Below, one piece after another: positions 42,974-51,088 of a stretch of DNA of 64,000 bases. The notes beneath the pieces were generated by a model. That model did not search any database. It had not been told where the DNA came from and was given only the letters and a program-made list of their open reading frames with translations. Positions within the stretch are counted from its first letter, which is position 1; the number at the start of each line of letters is the position of its first letter. The translations under genes and the position numbers were made by a program. The stretch comes from Spartobacteria bacterium (lineage in GTDB: Bacteria; Verrucomicrobiota; Verrucomicrobiia; Chthoniobacterales; UBA10450): assembly GCA_003167555.1 (NCBI GenBank), contig PMSN01000008.1, positions 31,623 to 95,622 of the forward strand, read 5' to 3'.

Positions 42974-43687
42974 GTGATTGATGCGATAGGCGATTACTGC
43001 TTCGAATTTACCGCGAAAACGATGAACTGGATCGCAAAACAAGATGCCCGGCATCGGTTGGTCTTCTCTCTTCTTGCAGCGGGCGTCGTCTGGTTCGGCT
43101 TGCGCGGCCGGGTGCAGCCTTCTACGCAATCCATCCTCGCGTGGGATGTCTTCGCGCTGTCCGTTCTCACCCTCGCCTGGCTCACCATCATCACTACGCC
43201 GCCGGAGAAACTTCGCGCGCGCGCGCAAATGCAGGACGTCAGCCGGACCGTCATTTTCATTTTTGTCGTGCTCGCGGCCTGCGCGGGATTGTTCGCGGTC
43301 GGATTTCTTTTCTTCGCTAACAAAGGCGTGCAACGGCCGCACTTCATCATTCATCTCCTCATGAGCCTGGTGGCCGTCGTCTCCTCCTGGATGTTGGTCC
43401 ACACGGTTTTCGGTTTGCGTTACGCCCACACTTTTTATGGCGACCCCGACGGTCCGGCAGGACCGGAACAGCACGCGGGCGGCCTCGAATTTCCCGGCGG
43501 CTGCGCGCCGGACTACACGGATTTTGCCTACTTCTCCTTCGTCATCGGCATGACGTTTCAAGTCTCGGACGTGCAGATCACTTCGCGCGAACTTCGCCAG
43601 CTTGTGTTGCTCCACGGCATGCTCTCCTTTGGTTTCAACACCGTGATTCTCGCCATGACGATCAACACCGTCTCGGCGTTGCTTTAG
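42974..43687 (+). CDS. DUF1345 family membrane protein
   Basis: 237 residues from GTG 42974, or 221 from ATG 43022. There are five hydrophobic segments, and the conserved DUF1345 stretch reads LVHTVFGLRYAHTFYGDPDG then GGLEFPGGCAPDYTDFAYFS and FVIGMTFQVSDVQI. The family is a predicted inner-membrane protein of unknown function. The start is uncertain because GTG follows the repeat directly and neither start has a good ribosome-binding site. Confidence 0.85.
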   Translation: MIDAIGDYCFEFTAKTMNWIAKQDARHRLVFSLLAAGVVWFGLRGRVQPSTQSILAWDVFALSVLTLAWLTIITTPPEKLRARAQMQDVSRTVIFIFVVLAACAGLFAVGFLFFANKGVQRPHFIIHLLMSLVAVVSSWMLVHTVFGLRYAHTFYGDPDGPAGPEQHAGGLEFPGGCAPDYTDFAYFSFVIGMTFQVSDVQITSRELRQLVLLHGMLSFGFNTVILAMTINTVSALL

Positions 43688-43752
43688 GGAATCCCCGCAG
43701 CGCCTGCTGGCACAACCGATGCTTGGTCAATGCTCAGAGCAAAGACCAGGCG

Positions 43753-44175
43753 ATGAAGTTCCTAAAAAAAATCCTCCTAGTCGATCACGAGCCGAACGTA
43801 ACGGCCCTCGTCCGTCGCGCGCTCGAAGGCACCGGGAATTATCTCGTGAAGGTGGAACAGGACAGCCGGTTTGCTTTGCACGCCGCGCCGTGGTTTTTGC
43901 CCGATCTCATCATGCTCGACGCGGCGAAAGCCCAAGCGGAAGGCGAAGATGTCAATCGTCAGCTGAAATCGGAGCCATCCTTGAAAGACACGCCGTTCCT
44001 ATTTCTGAGCGGAGAGGCGACGCCGGAAAAGAAGGTGATGACCGGGGGGTTTATCAGCGGCTATAGCTTTCTCGCCACCGCCGTCACGTTGGACGATCTC
44101 ATCCGCTGCGTGGAGGAAATGCTAAACCCTTCGCCCGCTCCCGCCGCGAAAGCGCGAGTCAAAGCGAGTCGTTAG
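43753..44175 (+). CDS. atypical response-regulator receiver protein
   Basis: A 140-residue single receiver-fold protein (KKILLVDHEPNVTALVRRAL). The phospho-acceptor Asp is present in LPDLIMLDAAKA, but the acidic pair reads DH instead of DD, the switch Thr is Ser (FLFLSGEA), and the usual Lys after beta-5 is Ala/Thr (SFLATAVTLDD). Phosphotransfer chemistry is therefore likely altered. A TTG start 30 bp upstream is possible; ATG 43753 fits the fold. It resembles the stand-alone receiver at 59503. TCGTTAGGC overlaps its stop at 44169. Confidence 0.75.
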   Translation: MKFLKKILLVDHEPNVTALVRRALEGTGNYLVKVEQDSRFALHAAPWFLPDLIMLDAAKAQAEGEDVNRQLKSEPSLKDTPFLFLSGEATPEKKVMTGGFISGYSFLATAVTLDDLIRCVEEMLNPSPAPAAKARVKASR

Positions 44176-44184
44176 GCCAGCTGG

Positions 44185-44562
44185 CTAACCGATCGCCTTG
44201 CGATAGCCGGCTGCGTCTTTCAACTGCTTCACGTCGTCGGGCGAATCCATCTTCAGGACGAAGATCCAGCCTTCTCCAAATGGATCGGTGTTGATCAAGG
44301 CCGGATTTGCTTCCAGCGCTTTGTTCACTTCCACCACGGTGCCTTTGACCGGAGCGTAAATGTCGCTCGCCGCCTTGACGGACTCCACGACCGCGATCGG
44401 ACCACGTGCTTCCACCGCGGCGCCGACTTTCGGCAGCTCGACGTAGACGACGTCGGTCAGCTCCGCTTGGGCGTGATCGGTGATGCCGACGCGCGCATTG
44501 TCGCCTTCGCGCCGGACCCATTCGTGGGACTCGGTGTAAAAAAGATCGTCAGGAACGTTCAT
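44185..44562 (-). CDS. gcvH: glycine cleavage system H protein
   Basis: A 125-residue lipoyl carrier of the glycine cleavage system. The lipoylation motif is in VESVKAASDIYAPVKGTVVE, with the modified Lys in VKA. The N-terminus FYTESHEWVRREGDNARVGI and FGEGWIFVLKM near the C-terminus complete the family pattern. It overlaps gcvT by 4 bp (ATGA). No gcvP follows in the window. Confidence 0.95.
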   Translation of the reverse strand: MNVPDDLFYTESHEWVRREGDNARVGITDHAQAELTDVVYVELPKVGAAVEARGPIAVVESVKAASDIYAPVKGTVVEVNKALEANPALINTDPFGEGWIFVLKMDSPDDVKQLKDAAGYRKAIG

Positions 44563-45659
44563 GATTTTTTGTAGAGCGGTTTCTTTTCGATGACGGCCGG
44601 AAATTTCCTCTCTCGAATTTCGATCTCGATCTTCGAGCCGATCTTCGCGTGCGGCGCGTCCAAGTAAGCCATTCCGATCCCATAGTTCAAGCTCGGCGAA
44701 AGCGTTCCGCTGGTGATTTCGCCGATGCGCTCGCCGTTCTCGAAGACGGAATAGTGCGGACGCGGCGGCGGCCCTTTCCCTTCCATGCGAAAGGCCGCCA
44801 GCTTCTGCGCCGGACCGTTCTCTTTCACTTTCAGGAGCACGTCACGTCCGGTGAACTTTGGTTTCGTTAGGTCGACAAAAAATCCCAGGCCGGCTTCGAT
44901 CGGATTGCGCTCCGGCGAAAGGTCGGAGCCGTTCAGCGGATAACACATCTCGAGGCGCAACGTATCGCGCGCGCCGAGACCGCAAGGGCGAATCCCAAGC
45001 TCCTTTCCCTTTGCGAGCACTTCATTCCAAACCAGCGCCGCATCTTTTGCCGGGAAGAAAACCTCGACGCCGTCTTCGCCCGTGTAACCAGTGCGTCCGA
45101 TCTCAAGTGGAATGCCCTGATAATCAAACTTCTTGATTTGATTGCGCGCCGGCAGCGCAGCGTCCGGCCCGAAAAAAGACTGGAGAAGCTCGACGACGCG
45201 CGGCCCCTGGATCGCGATGCCGCCAAAATCCGCGCTTCGACTTTTCAGATCGACTCCGTCCGCGATGTGCGTCTGCAACCAGGCGAAATCCTCGTCGCGC
45301 CGAGACGCGTTTACGACCAGGAAAAATTCCTCCGGCGCGGTTCGATAGACGATGAGGTCGTCAATGATTCCGCCGCGCTCGTTCAGCAAAAAAGTGTATT
45401 GCCCGGTGCCGACTTCGAGCTTGTCGATGTTGTTCGTGAGCATCTCGTTGAGCCACGCGCCCGCGGCCGGACCCGTCGCGACCAGTTGCCCCATGTGCGA
45501 AATGTCGAAGACGCCGACGTTTTTTCGGACGGCCTGGTGCTCGTCGAGGATGCTGCTGTATTGCACCGGCATGATCCAATCGCCGAAGGGGATCATCTTC
45601 GCGCCGAGCCGCACATGTTCGTCGTAGAGCGGCGTAGTTTTCGGTGCGGCGTCACTCAT
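44559..45659 (-). CDS. gcvT: aminomethyltransferase (glycine cleavage T protein)
   Basis: A 366-residue enzyme that releases ammonia from the H-protein-bound aminomethyl group and makes methylene-THF. Family blocks are YDEHVRLGAKMIPFGDWIMP, VFDISHMGQL, GRTGYTGEDGVEVFF and ARDTLRLEMCYPLNGSDLSP. ATG 45659 (or 45668, 3 codons upstream) gives the usual length. A longer frame upstream would run into the family C repeat and is not part of the protein. It is the first gene of the gcvT-gcvH pair. Confidence 0.95.
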   Translation of the reverse strand: MSDAAPKTTPLYDEHVRLGAKMIPFGDWIMPVQYSSILDEHQAVRKNVGVFDISHMGQLVATGPAAGAWLNEMLTNNIDKLEVGTGQYTFLLNERGGIIDDLIVYRTAPEEFFLVVNASRRDEDFAWLQTHIADGVDLKSRSADFGGIAIQGPRVVELLQSFFGPDAALPARNQIKKFDYQGIPLEIGRTGYTGEDGVEVFFPAKDAALVWNEVLAKGKELGIRPCGLGARDTLRLEMCYPLNGSDLSPERNPIEAGLGFFVDLTKPKFTGRDVLLKVKENGPAQKLAAFRMEGKGPPPRPHYSVFENGERIGEITSGTLSPSLNYGIGMAYLDAPHAKIGSKIEIEIRERKFPAVIEKKPLYKKS

Positions 45660-45697
45660 GAGCGTCATCCTAGACGCCGCGACTTTCGTGTCAACGC

Positions 45698-45775
45698 AGG
45701 TGGATCGAGCGCTCCGCCGCTCGATGCTAGTTTCGCCATTATGAAACATCGCGCGACGGAGCGCACGATCCACCT
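45698..45775. repeat. dispersed inverted repeat, family C copy 2
   Basis: AGGTGGATCG (left) and CGATCCACCT (right) bound inner blocks GAGCGCTCCGCCGCTCGATG and CATCGCGCGACGGAGCGCAC. It lies between gcvT and the divergent rhomboid-like gene, about 30 bp from the gcvT start. The inner arms are less perfect than in copy 1. Confidence 0.85.
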
Positions 45776-45828
45776 ACTAACGTGCGGAGTTGAAGCGGGC
45801 CGTGCTTTCTCTACCGTGGTCGGCGACG

Positions 45829-46611
45829 ATGAGACTTCTGGACAAACTCGAACGGCGCATTGGCTTCATTGCCATCCCGGGGTTGATCCGTGCCGTTGTC
45901 ACTCTCAACGCGCTTGTCTTCGTCCTCGTTTATTTGAACAAAGGCTTCGATTCGTATCTCGCGCTCGATATCGCGCGGATTCGCGCGGGTGAGGTCTGGC
46001 GGCTCGTCACCTACATTTTCGTCCCGCAGATGGGGCATCCGCTCTTGGTTGTGGTCGCGCTCTGGTTTCTCTGGTTCATCGGCGACGGTCTCGAGCGCGC
46101 CTGGGGCCCGTTCCGGCTCACGCTTTATTTTCTGGTCGGGATGATCGGCACCACGGTCGCCGCGCTTCTCTCCAACAGTCAGTTTTCGAATCAGATGCTT
46201 TTCACCACGCTCTTTTTCGCCTTTGCCCACTTCTATCCGGAAGAAATCATCTACGTCTTCTTCATCCTGCCGTTGAAAATCAAATGGATCGCCTGGGTTT
46301 ACGCGGGCTTCCTCCTTCTCGGATTCGCGACCCAATCGAACTCGTATCGGCTGGCGCTCGTCGCCGCACTCAGCAATTATCTCATTTTCTTCGGACCGGG
46401 AGTGATCCAGCACCTGCGGCAGCGCAAGGAAGTGAGCGTCCGGCGCCAGCGTTTCGAAATCCAATCGCGCAGTGAAGAAGAGCCGCTGCACAAATGTGCG
46501 ACATGCGGTGCCACGGAACTAACAGATCCCAGCCTCGAATTCCGCGTGTCGCGTGACGGCGAGGAATATTGCATCGCACATCTCCCCCGGCCCGAACCCG
46601 CGCCAAGGTAG
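45829..46611 (+). CDS. rhomboid-fold membrane protein, probably inactive
   Basis: A 260-residue protein with six hydrophobic helices resembling rhomboids (EVWRLVTYIFVPQ, WGPFRLTLYFLVGMIGTTVA). The catalytic Gly-x-Ser-Gly before helix 4 is replaced by FSNQMLFTTLFFAFA, and no helix-6 His is visible, so it is probably a pseudo-protease. The C-terminal 55 residues are soluble, with HKCATCGATEL and EYCIAHLP, a possible metal-binding knuckle. ATG 45829 is preferred over a TTG 39 bp upstream. Confidence 0.7.
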   Translation: MRLLDKLERRIGFIAIPGLIRAVVTLNALVFVLVYLNKGFDSYLALDIARIRAGEVWRLVTYIFVPQMGHPLLVVVALWFLWFIGDGLERAWGPFRLTLYFLVGMIGTTVAALLSNSQFSNQMLFTTLFFAFAHFYPEEIIYVFFILPLKIKWIAWVYAGFLLLGFATQSNSYRLALVAALSNYLIFFGPGVIQHLRQRKEVSVRRQRFEIQSRSEEEPLHKCATCGATELTDPSLEFRVSRDGEEYCIAHLPRPEPAPR

Positions 46612-46700
46612 AGCACGCTGCGCGGCAGCGTCCGATCACGCGGTCGGCGCAGCGCACCGACCTCTTGACCCCGTTCCGCTCGCCGCTGACACTTGCGCGG

Positions 46701-47522
46701 ATGAGTGAAAACGAAACAACGCTCGTTCCCGAACAGGGATGGCATTGTCTCCATCTCTATTACCGGATCGAATTCAGCCAATGGCAATTGCTCGGCGCGG
46801 ACGAGCAGCGCGCCGGGAAAGTGGCGCTCGCTTCGCTGGTGCAGGAAGTCCGCGCGCTCGAATCGACCCAGTTGCTCACGCTCAGCATCGTGACGCCGAA
46901 AGCCGATCTCGGGTTCATGTTGATCACGCCCGATCTGCACGCCGCCAACCGGATTGAGAAGCAATTGACCCTGGCGCTCGGCCCCGACGTTCTCGTTCCC
47001 GTTTACAGCTACCTCTCGCTCACGGAAGAGAGCGAATACGTCACGACCGACGAAGAATACGGCCGCACTCTCGAGACGGAACAAAAGCTCAAGCCCGATT
47101 CGCCGGAGTTTGCGCAAGCCATGACCGCTTTTCGTGAGCGCATGGCGAAGTACCGGCACGAGCGCGTTTACCCCACGTTGCCCGACTGGCCGGTCGTCTG
47201 TTTTTACAATATGAGCAAGCGCCGCGGCGAAACGCGGAATTGGTATGCGCTTCCCTACGAGGAACGGCGTCGTCTCATGGGCGGCCACGCGAAGGTGGGC
47301 CGCGAATACGCCGGCAAGATCAAACAACTCATCACCGGCTCGAGCGGACTCGATGATGCCGAATGGGGAGTGACGTTGTTCGCGCGCGACACCTTTCAGA
47401 TCAAGGCGATCGTTTACGAGATGCGTTTCGACGAAGTCAGCGCGGTCTACGGCGACTTCGGTGAATTTTACATCGGCCTGCAACTCCCGCTCGACGAACT
47501 GTTCCGCCGGTTGCAGCTTTAG
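46701..47522 (+). CDS. hemQ: HemQ-type coproheme decarboxylase (chlorite-dismutase fold)
   Basis: A 273-residue protein. HemQ turns coproheme into protoheme in the coproporphyrin-dependent heme pathway. Signature blocks are VVCFYNMSKRRGE followed by NWYALPYEERRRLMGGHAKV (the proximal-His region in GGHAKVGR), GLDDAEWGVTLFARD, and IVYEMRFDEVSAVYGDFGEF. No distal Arg typical of true chlorite dismutases is evident, which favours HemQ. ATG 46701 gives the normal length. The stop is followed directly by the family B repeat. Confidence 0.88.
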   Translation: MSENETTLVPEQGWHCLHLYYRIEFSQWQLLGADEQRAGKVALASLVQEVRALESTQLLTLSIVTPKADLGFMLITPDLHAANRIEKQLTLALGPDVLVPVYSYLSLTEESEYVTTDEEYGRTLETEQKLKPDSPEFAQAMTAFRERMAKYRHERVYPTLPDWPVVCFYNMSKRRGETRNWYALPYEERRRLMGGHAKVGREYAGKIKQLITGSSGLDDAEWGVTLFARDTFQIKAIVYEMRFDEVSAVYGDFGEFYIGLQLPLDELFRRLQL

Positions 47523-47595
47523 CTGTAGCGGCGGTCTCTGACCGCCGTCTTCATTGGTCTTGCGGCGGCTTCGGCGGTCAGAGACCGCCGCTACA
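47523..47595. repeat. dispersed inverted repeat, family B full copy
   Basis: Left arm CTGTAGCGGCGGTCTCTGAC-CGCCG (47523-47547) and right arm CGGCG-GTCAGAGACCGCCGCTACA (47572-47595) flank a 24-bp spacer. It starts at the base after the hemQ stop and ends 2 bp before the tRNA-Ser gene. A half copy is in the SGNH hydrolase at 20843. Confidence 0.92.
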
Positions 47596-47597
47596 AG

Positions 47598-47685
47598 GGA
47601 TGGGTGACAGAGCGGTCTATTGTGCACGCCTGGAAAGCGTGTGTGCCGAAAGGCACCCGGGGTTCGAATCCCCGCCCATCCGCCA
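47598..47685 (+). tRNA. tRNA-Ser (GGA)
   Basis: The acceptor GGATGGG pairs with CCCATCC, followed by G and an encoded CCA (47683-47685). The anticodon loop CTGGAAA gives GGA. The long variable arm (GTGCCGAAAGGCAC) and T-arm GGGGTTCGAATCCCC confirm a type II serine tRNA. Confidence 0.95.
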
Positions 47686-47707
47686 CTCGCTTGGATGCGT
47701 AGCGAAA

Positions 47708-47778
47708 AGCGGGTGAAGGGAATCGAACCCTCGTCAGTAGCTTGGAAGGCTACAGCTTTACCATTAAGCTACACCCGC
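47708..47778 (-). tRNA. tRNA-Gly (TCC)
   Basis: On the minus strand the acceptor GCGGGTG pairs with CACCCGC. The anticodon loop CTTCCAA gives TCC, and the T-arm AGGGTTCGATTCCCT is standard. CCA is not encoded. It lies 22 bp from and opposite to tRNA-Ser. Confidence 0.94.
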
Positions 47779-47888
47779 GCGCCGGTTAAGCTGACGCGCC
47801 TTGCCCATGCTGCCAAGTTCTTTTCTGGCCTGCGGCGCGCGGGCGTTCGCCTTGCCTTTTCCCGCCATGGAACTAGCTAGATGGAATC

Positions 47889-48587
47889 ATGAAAGCATCG
47901 CTTCTCTGCCTCTTCGTCGCTGCGCTTTTGCCGCTCACGTCCCGCGCCGATCTCACCATCGTGCAAAATGTCGAAGGCGGCGGGCCGATCAGCGAGATCA
48001 CGATCAAACTCAAGGGCGACAAGGCGCGAATGGAAGCTGCCCAAATGACGACGATCATGGACGGGAAAACGGGCGAGGTGCTGACCTTGATGAACGCCCA
48101 GAAGAAATTCGTGCGCATTTCCGGAGACAAAGCGAAGGCGATCGCCGAGATGGCGAGCAAGTATTCCGGCACGACCGCGTCCACGGAGAAACCGAAGCTC
48201 ACCGCCACCGGCCGGAAGGAAACCGTCAACGGTTACGAAACGGAAGAGTATGTCTGGGAAACGCCGAAGTTGAAGGCGAGCTATTGGATCGCGCCCAAGT
48301 ATCCGGACGGAGCTGCGATCATTAAGCAACTGCAAGCGGCGACGCCGACGTTGTGGAACGACATCGCCAAGGGAATGCTCGATTATCACGATCTTCCCGG
48401 CATCGCCCTGCGCACGAAAATAAGACTGGGGAACAAGGACATCACCAGCACGATCGTTTCGATCAAACAAGATCCGTTGAGCGATGCGGACTTCACCGTG
48501 CCGGAGGATTTCCAGGAATTGAAAATCCCGAACGTGCCCGACATGCCGCGCGACAAACCGGCACCGGCGCCTTCCGTGAAACCGTAG
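47889..48587 (+). CDS. secreted DUF4412-like protein
   Basis: A 232-residue protein. A signal peptide (MKASLLCLFVAALLPLTSRA, cleavage before DL) leads to a beta-rich domain (GDKARMEAAQMTTIMDGKTG, ATGRKETVNGYETEEYVWE, ASYWIAPKYPDGAAII) like DUF4412, which resembles LolA/outer-membrane lipoprotein carrier folds. The C-terminus is Pro-rich. The function is unknown. It sits before maf with a 21-bp gap. Confidence 0.78.
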   Translation: MKASLLCLFVAALLPLTSRADLTIVQNVEGGGPISEITIKLKGDKARMEAAQMTTIMDGKTGEVLTLMNAQKKFVRISGDKAKAIAEMASKYSGTTASTEKPKLTATGRKETVNGYETEEYVWETPKLKASYWIAPKYPDGAAIIKQLQAATPTLWNDIAKGMLDYHDLPGIALRTKIRLGNKDITSTIVSIKQDPLSDADFTVPEDFQELKIPNVPDMPRDKPAPAPSVKP

Positions 48588-48608
48588 GGCCAAAACATCG
48601 CGCCGCGC

Positions 48609-49202
48609 GTGGCTTCGCGTTTCATTCTCGCTTCGGGCTCGCCGCGCCGCCAAGAATTACTCGCGGAAGCCGGCTACGCGTTCGAGGTCGTCTCGCCGCC
48701 GATCGAAGAAGTTTCGCACGGCTGGCTCACGATCAGGGAATTGACGATCCACAACGCCACGCGCAAAGCGTTGCATGTTGCGCGCAATTCGCCGGACGCA
48801 GTCGTTCTGGCGGCCGACACCCTCGTCACGATCGATGGCGACGTGCTCGGAAAACCCGCTGACATTCCAGATGCCGTCGCCATGCTCCGGCGCTTGAGCG
48901 GACGTTCGCATGAAGTTTGGACTGCCGTTTGCATTTGCCATTCCGTGCAGGGCAAGTCGCAAAGCTTTCACGAAATCTCCCGAGTCGAGTTTCGCGCGCT
49001 GACGGATCGCGCCATCGAGAATTATTTTGCGAAAGTAAATCCGCTCGACAAGGCCGGCGCCTACGCCGCGCAAGGACACGGAAAAGAAATCATCCAGCGA
49101 ATCGAAGGTTCCTACAGCAACGTCGTCGGCCTGCCGATGGAGACTACGGCGCGCGCGCTCCGCGCCTTTGGCATCGCGCCTCGCCGCGCTCTCCAGCAGT
49201 AA
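48609..49202 (+). CDS. maf: Maf-family nucleotide pyrophosphatase
   Basis: A 197-residue house-cleaning NTP pyrophosphatase. The family opening is ILASGSPRRQELLAEAGYAF, with AADTLVTIDG, MLRRLSGRSHEVWTAV and DKAGAYAAQGHGKEIIQRIE containing the catalytic Asp and Lys. GTG 48609 is the start. It probably follows the DUF4412 gene on one message and converges on the VOC gene with no gap. Confidence 0.92.
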   Translation: MASRFILASGSPRRQELLAEAGYAFEVVSPPIEEVSHGWLTIRELTIHNATRKALHVARNSPDAVVLAADTLVTIDGDVLGKPADIPDAVAMLRRLSGRSHEVWTAVCICHSVQGKSQSFHEISRVEFRALTDRAIENYFAKVNPLDKAGAYAAQGHGKEIIQRIEGSYSNVVGLPMETTARALRAFGIAPRRALQQ

Positions 49203-49604
49203 TTACTCGGCTATGGTCGCGCTGTCGCGGCAGCAGACTTCCAGTTTGTTTCCGTCCGGATCCTCAAAGAAGACGGCGTAGTAACCTGGAGAGTAATCGA
49301 GGCAAAGCTCCGGCCCTTCCAAATTTTTGCCGCCGGCTTTGCGGACGACCTCGGCGACTCGATCTACGGCCGCACGGCTCTCCGCCCAAAACGCGATCCG
49401 ATTTCCGTTTGGTCGATGATCGGCCTCTTCGGTGAATCCAAAAAAATCGACGGCTTTTTCTCCCGGCGCCTCAAACACACCCCATCGTTCGCCGCTCTTG
49501 TCGACGTTAAACCCGATCGCGGGAAGAATCTGGGCGTAGAATTCCTGCGCGGCTTTGCGATTTTTCACCCGGAGATCGATGTGATCGAAAAGACGTTTGC
49601 TCAT
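49203..49604 (-). CDS. VOC (glyoxalase/bleomycin-resistance) family protein
   Basis: A 133-residue protein with two beta-alpha-beta-beta-beta units: FDHIDLRVKNRKAAQEFYAQ (metal-ligand His in the first unit), then RIAFWAESRAAVDRVAEVVR, and YYAVFFEDPDGNKLEVCC at the C-terminus. This is the standard VOC metalloenzyme pattern; the substrate is unknown. Its stop adjoins the maf stop exactly. Confidence 0.85.
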   Translation of the reverse strand: MSKRLFDHIDLRVKNRKAAQEFYAQILPAIGFNVDKSGERWGVFEAPGEKAVDFFGFTEEADHRPNGNRIAFWAESRAAVDRVAEVVRKAGGKNLEGPELCLDYSPGYYAVFFEDPDGNKLEVCCRDSATIAE

Positions 49605-49655
49605 AAATTAGTGTTCATCGACGGGAAAATTTGTCTACCGGTGCAAAGCAAGGTT

Positions 49656-49734
49656 TGGTAGGGCGAGACTCGGTCGAGCCGGCGCGCGTTCGATGGCGCG
49701 CGTTGGTCCGGCTCGACCGAGTCTCGCCCTACCA
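49656..49734. repeat. inverted repeat, family D
   Basis: TGGTAGGGCGAGACTCGGTC at the left and GACCGAGTCTCGCCCTACCA at the right are exact complements, extended inward by GAGCCG/CGGCTC and GCGCGCG. It is the only copy in the window and fills the gap between the VOC and DUF3052-like genes. Confidence 0.88.
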
Positions 49735-49736
49735 TG

Positions 49737-50147
49737 TTACGTTCGCCGATTTTCGCGGCGGATCATCAGCTTCAATCCCGACCACGTTTCATCCACCGCG
49801 CAAACCTTCACGTCCACGAATCCGAGCGGCAGCGCGACGTCGCGGATCGTGTCTTCCGTGATATCGCTCGGGACGCCGGACGATTTTTTCGGCCACGAAA
49901 TCCAAAGCGTTCCCACGTCCGCGATCAATTTGCGGAGCCGCTTCAACTCTTTCTCCAGCACCTTCCGCTCGGAAACAAAAAAGTGGATGAAAGGCGCGCC
50001 CGCTTTGATCTCACTCGTGAACGACACGCTTTCCGGCAGCGGCGCGAGTAACTTTCGGTAGCCGGCCGGAGCACCGATCGTCACAACTTTCTGGCCCGCC
50101 TTGATTCCGAGCTTTTGCGCCAGCGGTGTGCCGGAGTAACCAGCCAT
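49737..50147 (-). CDS. DUF3052-like protein
   Basis: A 136-residue protein beginning MAGYSGTPLAQKLGIKAGQK, the conserved opening of DUF3052, with APAGYRKLLAPLPESV and LWISWPKKSSGVPSDITEDT. ATG 50147 has a good GGAAAGG ribosome-binding site; a longer start overlaps the divergent HlyD region. The family is of unknown function, often beside membrane or stress genes. Confidence 0.8.
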   Translation of the reverse strand: MAGYSGTPLAQKLGIKAGQKVVTIGAPAGYRKLLAPLPESVSFTSEIKAGAPFIHFFVSERKVLEKELKRLRKLIADVGTLWISWPKKSSGVPSDITEDTIRDVALPLGFVDVKVCAVDETWSGLKLMIRRENRRT

Positions 50148-50200
50148 TTCCTTTCCTAGCGTTTCCGGCGCATAATGTCGCGCCACTTTTCATTCGATCG

Positions 50201-51082
50201 ATGCGCCTCTCGTTTGCGACTCCGTTTCGGTTCCCAAGAACTCTTTACGCGACTGCCTGTGTCGCGCTCGTTCTCTTCGCCGGCTGCCAGAAAAACAACA
50301 ACGCGGTCTCCGGCACGATCGAGGTCGACGAAGTGCACGTGGCGCCTCGTTCCCCGGGACGCGTCGAGAAAATCTTCGCGCAGGAGGGTGACACGCTCAA
50401 GGCGGGCGCCGTCATTGTTCAACTGGAAGCATCCGAACTGAAAGCGCGACGCGATCTCGCCGCGGCGCAGATCAACACGGCGGAGCACGATGTCGAAGCG
50501 CAAAGCGCGCAGCTCGAGTTTCTGCGCGCCGATGCCAAGCGCCAGCAGGAGCTGCTGAAGAGCAACACGGTTTCGTCGAACGAAGCCGAGCGCTCGATGA
50601 GCGCCGCGAAAGCGCAGGAGAAGAACATCGCGGCTGCGCGCGCCCGCGTCGAACAGGCGCGAGCGCAGTTGGCCGACATGGATGCGCAAGTGGGTGAGAT
50701 GCAGATCGTGGCGCCGACCGATTCGATCCTGGAAGTGCTCAGCGTGAAGGTGGGCGACGTGCTCGCGGCCAATCGCGAAGTCGCCACGCTCATCCTGCCG
50801 CAACACCTCTGGGTGCGCGTCTACGTGCCCGAGCCGTGGCTCGGCTTGATCCAACTTCACGACGCCGTGCGCGTGCGGGTGGATTCATTTCCCGGGAAGG
50901 ATTTTCCCGGCGTCGTCGAGCAGATCAATCGCCAGGCGGAATTTACTCCGCGCAACGTCCAGACCGTGGAAGATCGGATCAAGCAGGTTTTCGGAATAAA
51001 GATCCGGCTCGACAACGGCGAGGACAAACTGCGCGCCGGAATGTCCGCCGATGTTTTCTTTCCCAACGTTGGAAAACAATGA
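50201..51082 (+). CDS. HlyD-family periplasmic adaptor lipoprotein
   Basis: A 293-residue membrane-fusion protein. The N-terminal signal has the lipobox LFAGCQ (lipidation at Cys). The barrel-sandwich half-motif VHVAPRSPGRVEKIFAQEGD, a long coiled coil (residues 75-170, rich in Ala/Glu/Gln), and the closing half-motif MQIVAPTDSILEVLSVKVGD are visible. It links an inner-membrane pump to an outer-membrane channel. It lies upstream of an ABC ATPase and permease, resembling YbhG-type efflux operons. Confidence 0.88.
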   Translation: MRLSFATPFRFPRTLYATACVALVLFAGCQKNNNAVSGTIEVDEVHVAPRSPGRVEKIFAQEGDTLKAGAVIVQLEASELKARRDLAAAQINTAEHDVEAQSAQLEFLRADAKRQQELLKSNTVSSNEAERSMSAAKAQEKNIAAARARVEQARAQLADMDAQVGEMQIVAPTDSILEVLSVKVGDVLAANREVATLILPQHLWVRVYVPEPWLGLIQLHDAVRVRVDSFPGKDFPGVVEQINRQAEFTPRNVQTVEDRIKQVFGIKIRLDNGEDKLRAGMSADVFFPNVGKQ

Positions 51083-51088
51083 AAGCTT

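Noticed and set aside
46701..47522. True chlorite dismutase
   Set aside because: The fold is the same, but the MSKRR and GLDDAEWG blocks and the lack of a distal Arg signature fit HemQ.
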